This document shows, piece after piece, positions 53,109 to 61,545 of a stretch of 64,000 nt of DNA. How positions within the stretch are numbered: position 1 is the first letter of the stretch; each line of letters begins with the position of its first letter. The stretch spans positions 62,001 to 126,000 of the forward strand of contig NZ_VOHE01000005.1 in the NCBI RefSeq assembly GCF_007859305.1, read 5' to 3'. The notes beneath the pieces are model-generated. The model saw only the letters and a list, made by a program, of their open reading frames with translations, was not told the DNA's origin and did no database searches. The translations under genes and the position numbers were made by a program. This DNA comes from Luteimonas wenzhouensis (GTDB lineage Bacteria; Pseudomonadota; Gammaproteobacteria; Xanthomonadales; Xanthomonadaceae).

Positions 53109-56100
53109 GCGCGTCCGACCCGTACCTGGCCCAGCCGCTCGAAGGCGTGTTCGCCATCGAGGCCTCGGCCGGCACCGGCAAGACCTTCACCCTCGCCACC
53201 CTGCTCGCGCGCCTGGTCATCGAGCGTGGCCTGGGCGTGGACGGGATCCTCGCGGTCACCTTCACCGAGGCCGCCACCCAGGAGCTGCGCGCCCGCGTGC
53301 GCCGGCGGCTGCTGCTGGCGGCCGAACTCGCCGCCGGCAACGAGTGTCCGGGCGCCGATGACGCGCCGCTGATGCGCCGGCTGATCGACGCGCACCTCGC
53401 CCGCGGCACCGAAACGCCGGCCGCGCTGCGCCGGCGCCTGCGCCAGGCCGCCGACGGCATCGACCTCGCGGCGATCTCCACCATCCACGGCTTCTGCCTG
53501 CGGGTGCTGCGCGAGCATCCGCTCGAAAGCGGGCAGGGCTTCGACCCGCCCGAACTGCTCGCCAGCGACTCGGAACTGCGCGCGGCCATCGCCGCCGACC
53601 TGTGGCGTGCCCATGCGCGCGACGTGGCCGCGGTCGAGGACCTGCACGCGCTGTGGCCGCAGGGCCCCGATGCGCTGGCCGCGGATCTTGCCCTGCTCAC
53701 CGGCGAGCCGGTGCTGCGGCCGCCGCCGCCCGCGGACCTGCCCGATCCCGGCCCGATGCTGCAGGCCGCGCAGCAGGCCTTCGCCGAAGCCGCGCGCACG
53801 CATGGCGACGCGTTCCGCGACGAGCTGCTGCGCGCGGTCGAGGGCAAGGTGCTGCACGGCGGCAGCTACCGGGCGGACTGGATCCAGGACCTGTTCGACC
53901 AGCTGCGCCGCTGGTGCAGCGGCGTGCCGGACGCTCCGTTCGAGCATGGCAAGCTCGGCCAGCTGCACCGCGACACGCTGCGCCTGCGCACCAGCAAGGC
54001 CGGCGCCGGGCGCACGCCCGACTCGCCGCTGTGCGATGCGGTCGAGGCCTACGCCCATGCGCTGGCCGAGGCGGGGCGCATGACCGGCGCGCGCCGCGTC
54101 GCGCTGCTGCACCGCGTCCGCGAAGACGCCCGCCGCCGGCTGGAGGCCCACAAGCGGCAGGCGCGGGTGCTCACCTACGACGACCTGATCGCGCGCGTCG
54201 CCGACGCGCTCGACGGCCCGCACGCCGACGCGCTGGTCGCGCGGCTGCGCGCGCAGTACCGCGTCGCCCTGGTCGACGAGTTCCAGGACACCGATCCGCG
54301 CCAGTGGCGGATCTTCCACCGCACCTTCGGCGCCGCCAGCCCGGAGCCGGCGCTGTTCCTGGTGGGCGATCCGAAGCAGGCGATCTACCGCTTCCGCGGC
54401 GGCGACGTCGAGACCTACCTCGACGCCGTCGCCACCGCGCAGGAGGCGCCGCCGCTGGCGCACAACTTCCGCTCGCGGCCCTGCGTGCTGCAGGGCATCG
54501 AGGCGCTGTACGCGCAGGCGCAGGCGGTGCACGAGGCGGACGCCGACAAGGTGCCGCCGCCCTTCATCGACGGCCGCATCCGCTTCCATCCGGTGCAGCC
54601 GGGCGGCAAGCGCGACGATGCCGCGTATCTGCGCAATGGCGCGCCGGCGCCGGCGGTGACGTTGTGGCGGGCACCGTTGCCGACCGAGGTGGACCGCAGC
54701 GGCAAACTCAAGCCGCACAGCGCGCCGGCGTCGCGCGAACTCGCCACCCGGGCCTGCGTCGCCGCGATCCATTCGGTCCTGCGCGACGCGCGCGAGGGCC
54801 GCGCGACGATCGGCGACCGTCCGGTCCAGCCCGGCGACATCGCGGTGCTGGTCCGCACCCACCGCGAAGCCACGCGCATGCGCGACGCGCTGGCCGCGGC
54901 CGGCATCCCGGCCGTCGCCGCCGGCCGCCAGAGCCTGTTCGCCACGCCCGAGGCGCACGAGCTGCACACCCTGCTGCAGGCGCTGGTGCACGGCGCCGAC
55001 GACCAGCGCCTGCGCGCGGCGCTCGCCACGGTGCTGCTGGGCCACGACGCGCACGCGATCGCCGCGCTCGCCCGGGGCGAGGCCCTGCAGCGCTGGCAGC
55101 TCGAGGCGCTGGGCTGGCGCGAACGCCTGCAGCGCGGCGGTCCGCTGGCGCTGGTCGGCGAACTGTGCGCGCAGGCCGCGCGGCGCCTGCTCGGCCTGGC
55201 CGACGGCGAACGCCGCCTCACCAACTACCTGCAGCTGGCCGAACACCTGCAGGAGGCGCAGCGCACCACGCTCGGCCTGCACGGGCTGCTCGACTGGCTG
55301 GCGCGCGCGATCGCCGGCGCCAGCGCCGACGACGAGGCGCAGCAGCTGCGCCTGGAGTCGGACGCGCGCCGGGTGCAGATCGTCACCCTGCACAAGAGCA
55401 AGGGCCTGGAGTACCCGCTGGTGTTCCTGCCGTACGCAGGCATCGGCGCACGCGCGCCGAGCCCGGGCCGCCGGGTCGTCGTCCACGACGGGCACGGCCG
55501 CACCCTGCACTGGAAGCTGCAGGAGGAAGCGAGCGGATGGGAACGGGCCTGCGAGGCCTGGCTGCAGGGCGAGCGCGCCGAGAACGCGCGCCTGCTCTAC
55601 GTCGGCCTCACCCGCGCCCGCGACGCGCTATGGCTGGCGACGGGCCTGTTCTACAACCATGCGCAGTCGCCGCTGTGGACCATGGTGTCCGACCTCGACG
55701 CGCTTGTTGCGCGCGCGCCAGACGCCATCGCCATCGATGCCGCGCCGCCGCCTGCGCAGCTGCCCTGGCTGGGCGCCGACGAAATGGACGACGTCCCCCC
55801 CGCGCGCGCGCCAAAGCGCCCGCTCGCCAGCGACTGGTGGGTCTACAGCTTCACCCAGCTGGCCAACGCCGACGCCGGCCACGACCTGTCCAGCGCCGCC
55901 ACCCAGCCCGCCCCGGGCGGCCGCGACGAGCCCGATCCGGACCCCGACGCCGCGCCCACCGACGCTACCGACACCGACACCGATATCGACGTCGACCCGC
56001 GCTTCGGCGGCACGCGCTTCGGTGTGGTGCTGCACGAAGTCTTCGAACATGCCGACTTCGCCGCCTGGCAGGGCTGGCACGCCGGCGACGACGCACCCGC

Positions 56101-56908
56101 AGGCGAACGCCGCAAGATCACCGAGGCCCTGGGCAAGGGCGGCTATGCGGCCGCAGACATCGATGACGGCGTGGCCCTGATCGTGCCCATGGTCGGCCAC
56201 ACCCTCAATACCCGCCTGCCCGAAGGCACCACCCTCGCGGCCGTGCCCGACGCGCACCGCCGCCCGGAGATCGAATTCCAGTTCGCCCTCGCCCCCACCC
56301 GCGTCGACGCGCTGCTGTCCCTGTTGCACCGCCACGGCCTGCTCACCGGCCGTCAGGGCTTCGGCCTGCGCCGCCGGCTGGAAGGCCTGATGACCGGCCT
56401 GATCGACCTCACCTACCTGCACGACGGCCGCTGGTACGTCCTCGACTGGAAATCCAACCGCCTGCCCGGCTACGCCCCCGCGCAGCTGCAAGACGCCATG
56501 GCCCACAACGAATACCACCTGCAGGCGTTGCTCTACACCCTCGCCCTGCACCGCTGGCTCCGCTTCCGGCTGGGCGAGGCCTACGACTACGCCCGTGACT
56601 TCGGCGGTGTCCGCTACCTCTTCTGCCGCGGCATCGACGCCACCCGCAACGATGGCCAGGGCATCCACGCCTGGCGCTTCGACCCGGACCTCGTCCACGC
56701 CTTGGACGCCCTGTTCGCCGGCGACTCCACGCGCTCCCACGCGGGTGGCCAAGGATCCGGACACGCGCCACCGGAGCCTGCCGGATGCGCTCCTTCCTCC
56801 GACCCCGGTGAAGGGCCGGGGCCGCAGACGCCGAATCCCGCCGGATCCGCTCCCTCCCCCGCCAGCGGGGGAGGGCCGGGGTGGGGGCCGCCGGAGCCGA
56901 CCAAATGA
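53105..56908 (+). CDS. recB: exodeoxyribonuclease V, beta subunit (helicase-nuclease)
   Basis: The 1267-residue enzyme unwinds DNA 3' to 5' and cuts it. Walker A is ASAGTGKT at residues 20-27, FHRTF follows VALVDEFQDTDPRQW (Walker B), and VTLHKSKGLEYPLVFLP and LLYVGLTRARDALWL are late helicase motifs. The nuclease triad is D1101, D1114 and K1116 (IDLTYLHDG and VLDWKSNR), with the same spacing as E. coli D1067/D1080/K1082. The C-terminal tail of about 60 residues is Pro/Gly/Ser-rich and derives from one degenerate and one good copy of the GC-rich repeat (56782-56889). The start codon overlaps the recC stop and the end overlaps recD. Confidence 0.97.
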   Translation: MSASDPYLAQPLEGVFAIEASAGTGKTFTLATLLARLVIERGLGVDGILAVTFTEAATQELRARVRRRLLLAAELAAGNECPGADDAPLMRRLIDAHLARGTETPAALRRRLRQAADGIDLAAISTIHGFCLRVLREHPLESGQGFDPPELLASDSELRAAIAADLWRAHARDVAAVEDLHALWPQGPDALAADLALLTGEPVLRPPPPADLPDPGPMLQAAQQAFAEAARTHGDAFRDELLRAVEGKVLHGGSYRADWIQDLFDQLRRWCSGVPDAPFEHGKLGQLHRDTLRLRTSKAGAGRTPDSPLCDAVEAYAHALAEAGRMTGARRVALLHRVREDARRRLEAHKRQARVLTYDDLIARVADALDGPHADALVARLRAQYRVALVDEFQDTDPRQWRIFHRTFGAASPEPALFLVGDPKQAIYRFRGGDVETYLDAVATAQEAPPLAHNFRSRPCVLQGIEALYAQAQAVHEADADKVPPPFIDGRIRFHPVQPGGKRDDAAYLRNGAPAPAVTLWRAPLPTEVDRSGKLKPHSAPASRELATRACVAAIHSVLRDAREGRATIGDRPVQPGDIAVLVRTHREATRMRDALAAAGIPAVAAGRQSLFATPEAHELHTLLQALVHGADDQRLRAALATVLLGHDAHAIAALARGEALQRWQLEALGWRERLQRGGPLALVGELCAQAARRLLGLADGERRLTNYLQLAEHLQEAQRTTLGLHGLLDWLARAIAGASADDEAQQLRLESDARRVQIVTLHKSKGLEYPLVFLPYAGIGARAPSPGRRVVVHDGHGRTLHWKLQEEASGWERACEAWLQGERAENARLLYVGLTRARDALWLATGLFYNHAQSPLWTMVSDLDALVARAPDAIAIDAAPPPAQLPWLGADEMDDVPPARAPKRPLASDWWVYSFTQLANADAGHDLSSAATQPAPGGRDEPDPDPDAAPTDATDTDTDIDVDPRFGGTRFGVVLHEVFEHADFAAWQGWHAGDDAPAGERRKITEALGKGGYAAADIDDGVALIVPMVGHTLNTRLPEGTTLAAVPDAHRRPEIEFQFALAPTRVDALLSLLHRHGLLTGRQGFGLRRRLEGLMTGLIDLTYLHDGRWYVLDWKSNRLPGYAPAQLQDAMAHNEYHLQALLYTLALHRWLRFRLGEAYDYARDFGGVRYLFCRGIDATRNDGQGIHAWRFDPDLVHALDALFAGDSTRSHAGGQGSGHAPPEPAGCAPSSDPGEGPGPQTPNPAGSAPSPASGGGPGWGPPEPTK
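56782..56889. repeat. GC-rich hairpin repeat forming the recB C-terminal codons
   Basis: Two copies in tandem: a degenerate one (about 56782-56822) and a clear short-form one (56851-56889: CCTCCCCCGC, GCGGGGGAGG, GGGGTGGGGG). Both are translated as the RecB tail, which explains its odd composition. The recD start follows 15 bases later. Confidence 0.7.
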
Positions 56909-58875
56909 CCCTCCTCAGTACCCTCCACCGAAGCGGCCACCTCCGCACCCTCGACCACGCTCTGGCCGAAAGCCTGCGCCGCCTCGACCCGGACACCCCC
57001 GACGCCGTCCTCGCCGCCGCCGCCCTGGCCTCGCTGGCCGTTGCCGCAGGCCACGCCGGCTTCGATCCCGCGCAGCCGCAACAGCTGGTCGACGCCCCGA
57101 TCGACTGGCCCTCGCACGAGACCTGGCACCAGGCGCTGGCCTCCTCGCGCTGGGTCGCCCGCCCCGACGCCGGCGACACCGAATCCCCCGCCGACGCGCC
57201 CCTCGTCCTCGAACACGGCCTGCTCTACCTGCGCCGCTACCGCGAGTACGAGCGCCGCCTGGCCTCCGGCCTGCGCCGCATCGGCGACAGCGCCCCCGCC
57301 GCACCTCTTCCCCCGCCTGCGGGGGAAGATGCCCGAAGGGCAGATGGGGGCCCGCCCGCGCCTCCTGCCGGCGACGAAGCCGCCCAGGTCCCCACCCCCC
57401 TGGCCAACCTCTTCGCCCAGCTCTTCCCCCAGGCCGCGACCGGCGGCGACCTCCAGGCCCAGGCCGCCGCCGCCGCGCTCCACCACCACCTGCTGCTGGT
57501 CACCGGCGGCCCCGGCACCGGCAAGACCACCACCATCACCCGCATGCTGGTGCTGCTGGTCGCGCAGGCGCTGCAGGCCGGCGGCGCGCCCCCGCGCATC
57601 GCCCTGGCCGCGCCCACCGGCCGCGCCGCCGAACGCATGGCCGAGAGCGTGCGAAACGCCGTGCAGACCCTGTCCGCGCTCGGCATCGACCCCGCGCTCG
57701 CATCCCACCTGCCCACCACCGGCACCACCCTGCACCGCCTGCTCGGCACCATCCCCGACCGCCCGGACTTCCGCCACCACGCCGACAACCCGCTGCCCTT
57801 CGACGTGGTGGTGGTCGACGAAGCCTCGATGATCGACCTGCCGCTGATGGCCAAGCTGGTCGAAGCCGTCCCCGACGGCGCCCGCCTGGTCCTCCTCGGC
57901 GACCCGGACCAGCTGCCTTCTGTGGAAGCAGGCGACGTCCTGGCCGGCATCCTCGCCGCTGCATCCAATCCGCGCGCCACATCCGACACCTCCCCCGCTC
58001 GCGGGGGAGGTCGCGCCGAAGGCGCGGGTGGGGGTGCTCTCCGACCAGCTGCCCATGCCCCCACCTTCCCCGTCCGCCACATCCACCTCGCCCGCGGCTA
58101 CCGCCAGAGCGCCGCCCTCGACGTGGCTCCCCTCGCCACCGCCGTCCGCAGCGGCGACGCCGACCGCGCACTGGCACTCCTGCGCAGCGGCCAGCTCTCC
58201 GGCGTCCATTTCCACGAAGGCGACACCGACCCCCTGCAGTCCCACCGCGACCACCTGCTCGCCCACTGGACCGCGCTTGCCGACACGACCGACCCGGCCG
58301 AAGCGCTCGCCCGCGCCAACCGTCTGCGCATCCTCACCGCCGTACGCGAAGGCCCCCAAGGCGCCCGCAGCCTCAATGCCCGTATCGAAGAACTGCTCGC
58401 CGGTACCCGACGCGGCGCCGGCCCGGCCTCGGCCGCCGGCCGCTACTTCCACGGCCGCCTGTTGCTGATCACCGAAAACAGCTACCGCCACCGTCTGTTC
58501 AACGGCGACATCGGCATCTGCCTGCGAAGCGAAGCGGGCACCGCGGCGCATGACGACAGCGGCAGCCTGATGGCTTGGTTCCCCGGCGACGACCCGCACA
58601 ACCCGCGCCCCTTCCACCCCGCCGCGCTCCCCGCCCACGACAGCGCCTTCGCCATGACCGTGCATAAGGCGCAGGGCTCGGAGTTCGGGGAGGTGTGGCT
58701 GGTGCTGCCGGAGCGTCCCAACCGCGTCCTGTCGCGGGAGCTGGTGTACACCGGCCTCACCCGCGCCCGCGATGCGCTCCACCTGCATGCGTCTGCGGCG
58801 ATCCTCAAGGACGCCCTGGCCCGTCACGCGACACGCTGGTCCGGGCTGAGGCAGCGGTTGTCCCTGGGCGCTTGA
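56905..58875 (+). CDS. recD: exodeoxyribonuclease V, alpha subunit (helicase)
   Basis: The 656-residue 5'-to-3' helicase of RecBCD has Walker A GGPGTGKTTT (residues about 201-210), AAPTGRAAERM, VVVDEASMIDLPLM (Walker B), LLGDPDQLPSVEAGDVL, MTVHKAQGSEF and LVYTGLTRARDALHL. The ATG overlaps the recB stop. Two in-frame insertions interrupt the family layout: residues about 135-149 (LPPPAGEDARRADGG) and about 362-377 (SPARGGGRAEGAGGG). Both are encoded by complete double-hairpin repeats, and both lie in loops outside the helicase motifs, so the enzyme may tolerate them. Confidence 0.96.
   Translation: MTLLSTLHRSGHLRTLDHALAESLRRLDPDTPDAVLAAAALASLAVAAGHAGFDPAQPQQLVDAPIDWPSHETWHQALASSRWVARPDAGDTESPADAPLVLEHGLLYLRRYREYERRLASGLRRIGDSAPAAPLPPPAGEDARRADGGPPAPPAGDEAAQVPTPLANLFAQLFPQAATGGDLQAQAAAAALHHHLLLVTGGPGTGKTTTITRMLVLLVAQALQAGGAPPRIALAAPTGRAAERMAESVRNAVQTLSALGIDPALASHLPTTGTTLHRLLGTIPDRPDFRHHADNPLPFDVVVVDEASMIDLPLMAKLVEAVPDGARLVLLGDPDQLPSVEAGDVLAGILAAASNPRATSDTSPARGGGRAEGAGGGALRPAAHAPTFPVRHIHLARGYRQSAALDVAPLATAVRSGDADRALALLRSGQLSGVHFHEGDTDPLQSHRDHLLAHWTALADTTDPAEALARANRLRILTAVREGPQGARSLNARIEELLAGTRRGAGPASAAGRYFHGRLLLITENSYRHRLFNGDIGICLRSEAGTAAHDDSGSLMAWFPGDDPHNPRPFHPAALPAHDSAFAMTVHKAQGSEFGEVWLVLPERPNRVLSRELVYTGLTRARDALHLHASAAILKDALARHATRWSGLRQRLSLGA
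57307..57350. repeat. double-hairpin repeat inside recD (copy 1)
   Basis: CTTCCCCCGC, CT, GCGGGGGAAG, then a small hairpin GCCC-GAA-GGGC, then TGGGGG. This is the long form also present between nrdA and nrdB, and it is translated in frame in the RecD N-terminal region. Confidence 0.8.
57989..58034. repeat. double-hairpin repeat inside recD (copy 2)
   Basis: CCTCCCCCGC, TC, GCGGGGGAGG, then a second hairpin CGCGCC-GAA-GGCGCG, then GGTGGGGG. Same architecture as copy 1 but with a different second stem, showing that base-pairing rather than sequence is kept. Translated as a Gly/Ala/Arg-rich loop. Confidence 0.8.
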
Positions 58876-58878
58876 GAA

Positions 58879-59000
58879 AAATCTAATTTGTGATTTAGAT
58901 TTCGGGAGGTGTCGACCGCTCGGGGCGAAATCTAAAATCCAATTTGGAAATCGCTTGATTCAGTCATTCCGCCCAAATAATCTAATTAGAACTTTAGATT
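58879..59000. promoter_or_regulatory. array of three dyads AAATCTAA-N8-TTAGATTT (operator-like)
   Basis: Site 1 is AAATCTAA at 58879-58886 and TTAGATTT at 58895-58902. Site 3 is AATCTAA at 58979-58985 and TTAGATT at 58994-59000. Both have exactly eight bases between arms. Site 2 has AAATCTAA at 58928-58935 and, after eight bases, the degenerate TTGGAAAT. The block is strikingly AT-rich in a GC-rich genome and lies between two convergent genes (recD and the NERD-helicase). Equal spacing and repeated half-sites point to a sequence-specific DNA-binding protein, phage or plasmid repressor operators, or a mobile-element remnant. No gene was found that it obviously controls. Confidence 0.6.
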
Positions 59001-59135
59001 GTTGGGGTGTTTGAACGCCAACAGCCTGAAGTTCCGGGACGCCGATTTCGATTGAGCCGCGAATGGGCATGACCACGCGCCGCCACCAGGACAGTGGCGC
59101 GCATTTCGGCAAGATCGTGCGCCTTCTTGCGTGTT

Positions 59136-61010
59136 TCAGGCAGCCAGCCGTCGCGACACGCCTTCCACCACGCGCCGGATCTGCTCCACCACTGCACCCT
59201 CCCCATGGTGCGACATCTCCAGCTGCCGCAGCGCTCGCGTCATGGCGACATAGAGCGCCCGCACCTGCTGCTGCTTCCGCCCGGCATCCTCGTCGTGGCT
59301 TGCAAGCTCGCAGACGCCGGGAATGAACACCGTGTCGAACTCCAGCCCCTTGCTTGAGTGCATGGTCATCACCTTGACCGAGGGTGGGCCGTTGAACATG
59401 GCGCGGCGCTGGCTGTCCGACGCCAGCAGCACGGCCAGGCCGCGCTTCTGCAGCTGCTTGGCGATCAGTCCGGCCAGCTGGTTGGAGTGGCACAGCACGG
59501 CGAAGTCGTTGGGACTGGCGCCGTTGGCGGTCGCGTCCTGGATGCGTTCGGCGATGATGTCCGCCTCGGCCCAGATGTTGCGCGCACGCCACAGTTCCGG
59601 CATCGGGCCGCGCCGGCCGGCGCTCTCGGGGGCGACCACGGGCACGTGGTCGTCGTCGGCGTCCTGGCCGGTCAGCACTTCCTCGGCGAAGGCCTTGGCG
59701 ACGGCCAGAACTTCCAGGGTGTTGCGGTAGTTCAGGCGCAGGATGGTGGTGCGGCCCTGGGCCTGGATGCCGACGCTGGCGAAGGAGAATCTGCGGCGGC
59801 CGGGGCCGCCGTACAGGCTCTGGGCGTCGTCGTAGAGCAGCAGCAGCGAATTCGTCTCAGGGTCCACCATCTGGGCCACGAGGCGCAGCCACTCGGGGGC
59901 GAAGTCGTGGCCTTCGTCGATCAGCACCGCACCGTACTGACCGCGCGGGATGGCGCTGGACTCCACGCCGTCGATCATCGACTGCACCAGCAGCTGGGCA
60001 TACGCGTCCGCGCTGTCCTGCCGCGGCGGCATGCGCAGGCCGTAGCTCTTGAGCTGTTCGCGACACCATTCGTGGAAGTTGCGCACGGCCACGCGGTCCT
60101 GCACGCCGTGCCCCTGCATGAGGTGCTCGAGCCGGCTGGCCAGCGTCTTGTTGTAGCAAAGCACCAGCACCGGCTTGTGCTGGCGGCGGGCCAGTTCCAC
60201 GCAGCGGTAGCCGAGGATCATGGTCTTGCCGGAGCCGGCGACGCCGTGGATCACGCGGTGGCCGTCGCCCAGCGAACGGGCGAGCTGCTCCTGTTGCAGG
60301 TCCATCACCCGGATGATGTCGGGAATCCCGACCGGCGCCGCTTCGTCCCTGGCCGGCGCCGCCAGCAGGTCGCCCTGCACCTGGATGCGCAGCTGCGGAA
60401 ACAGATGCCAGCGCACGCGCTCGATCTGCGGCAGGCTGAGCAGGCAGGGGAAGGGCATCAGGAACATGTCCCACAGCCGCTTCTGGAACTCCTCGGTGTC
60501 CACGCCCTCGGTCATCTCGTCGCGGCAGATCACACTGCCAGGGGGCAGGAAGTGCTCCAGCTCCATCAGCTCGAACTGGCTGCGGGTGATGCCAGTCAGC
60601 ACCACGCCGAAACCCCACGGCATCAACAACTTGCCGGCGCGCTTGTCTCCCGGGGGATGGCACAGCGCCGGGTCCTGCTGCAGCAGGCGGACAATCTCCA
60701 TCGCGTACTCGCGCGCCTGCCGCAGCGGGTTGGGCGCGGTGACGCGCCCGCGGTCGGTGTCGATGACGGCGCGGTCGCGATCGAGTTCGGCCAGGGTCTC
60801 CGCCTTCCAGTCCTTGACCTCGAGCACCAGGAAGCCGCGCGACGGATGCAGCACCACGAAGTCGGGGTGCCGGTAGCGCGGGCCGATCGGCACGTCGTAC
60901 CAGCACAGATACTCGTCGTCGAGCTTGTCGTCCAGGCGCGCGGAGAAGCGTCGTTCACCCGGCGTCATGCGCGACAGACAACTGCCGCGGTTCGGAATCA
61001 GCGTGGCCAT
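59136..61010 (-). CDS. NERD-domain UvrD-like helicase/nuclease
   Basis: The 624-residue protein starts with a NERD nuclease-related domain (about residues 20-75: HPDFVVLHPSRGFLVLEVKDWK, with the Asp and Glu-x-Lys of the restriction-like fold). A superfamily 1 helicase follows, with Walker A VAGSGKT (Lys 262), YGAVLIDEGHDF, LRLNYRNT and VMTMHSSKGLEFDTVFIPG. Such fusions are predicted DNA-processing enzymes, often found in defence or accessory islands. ATG at 61010 has GGGGAG five bases upstream on the minus strand. That start lies inside the 3' end of the truncated effector gene. The gene converges on recD across the AT-rich dyad array. Confidence 0.9.
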   Translation of the reverse strand: MATLIPNRGSCLSRMTPGERRFSARLDDKLDDEYLCWYDVPIGPRYRHPDFVVLHPSRGFLVLEVKDWKAETLAELDRDRAVIDTDRGRVTAPNPLRQAREYAMEIVRLLQQDPALCHPPGDKRAGKLLMPWGFGVVLTGITRSQFELMELEHFLPPGSVICRDEMTEGVDTEEFQKRLWDMFLMPFPCLLSLPQIERVRWHLFPQLRIQVQGDLLAAPARDEAAPVGIPDIIRVMDLQQEQLARSLGDGHRVIHGVAGSGKTMILGYRCVELARRQHKPVLVLCYNKTLASRLEHLMQGHGVQDRVAVRNFHEWCREQLKSYGLRMPPRQDSADAYAQLLVQSMIDGVESSAIPRGQYGAVLIDEGHDFAPEWLRLVAQMVDPETNSLLLLYDDAQSLYGGPGRRRFSFASVGIQAQGRTTILRLNYRNTLEVLAVAKAFAEEVLTGQDADDDHVPVVAPESAGRRGPMPELWRARNIWAEADIIAERIQDATANGASPNDFAVLCHSNQLAGLIAKQLQKRGLAVLLASDSQRRAMFNGPPSVKVMTMHSSKGLEFDTVFIPGVCELASHDEDAGRKQQQVRALYVAMTRALRQLEMSHHGEGAVVEQIRRVVEGVSRRLAA

Positions 61011-61518
61011 CGGACTCCCCGAGCCATGGGACACCGGTGCCGAAGTTACCCCAAACCGATGGGGAAGCGACGTTCCGCGGCAATCTGGCTGGAGGCAGCG
61101 GCAGCGGCAGCGAGCGACCGAGCTGCTGGCAGGGTCTGCCGTACGGTGCCCACCGCGTCCCGAATGTCTTGCCGGCAGCATCAAGCGCCTCGCATTCCTG
61201 AGCGCACGCGGCTGACGTTTCGTACTCGTCCGGTGCAAACTCCAATGCACGGTCGGGTTGCGTCGCCGCCCAGGCCTGGTAGTGGTCGAGCAGGTCGCGG
61301 GCCACCGCGGGATGCTGTCCGAGATCGACCTGCATCGTGCCGAACGAATAGCCACTGTTGGCCACCGGCCGCATACGGCCGTCCGGACCCACGTTACCGG
61401 CGAAGCTCAAGCGATAGGCAAGGTCGCGGCCGGCGATGCTCCCTTCCGAGGCCACACCCACGGCGAAGTAGGCCGCCGCTTGCAGCTCGTTCTCGGTCAG
61501 GGGATTTGCGTTGGTCAT
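60955..61518 (-). CDS. truncated lysozyme-like effector (X-Tfe-like)
   Basis: The frame gives 187 residues. The first about 115 (NELQAAAYFAVGVASEGSIAGRDLAYRLSFAGN and SGYSFGTMQVDLGQHPAVARDLLDHYQAWA) resemble the lysozyme-like peptidoglycan hydrolase domain of Xanthomonadales type IV secretion effectors, with a candidate catalytic Glu in ASEGS. From about residue 125 the sequence (TFGTRWAPYGRPCQQLG and onward) loses family character. The C-terminal XVIPCD secretion domain is missing, and the frame runs 56 bases into the helicase gene. It is best read as a 3'-truncated or frameshifted effector. Its upstream neighbour is a lipoprotein of the immunity type. Confidence 0.6.
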   Translation of the reverse strand: MTNANPLTENELQAAAYFAVGVASEGSIAGRDLAYRLSFAGNVGPDGRMRPVANSGYSFGTMQVDLGQHPAVARDLLDHYQAWAATQPDRALEFAPDEYETSAACAQECEALDAAGKTFGTRWAPYGRPCQQLGRSLPLPLPPARLPRNVASPSVWGNFGTGVPWLGESDGHADSEPRQLSVAHDAG

Positions 61519-61545
61519 GATCCATTTCCTTATGGGTCAGATCCG

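Noticed and set aside
58960-59100. Short minus-strand frames around the AT-rich dyad array
   Set aside because: No ribosome site or similarity; the dyads themselves would be coding, which is unlikely.
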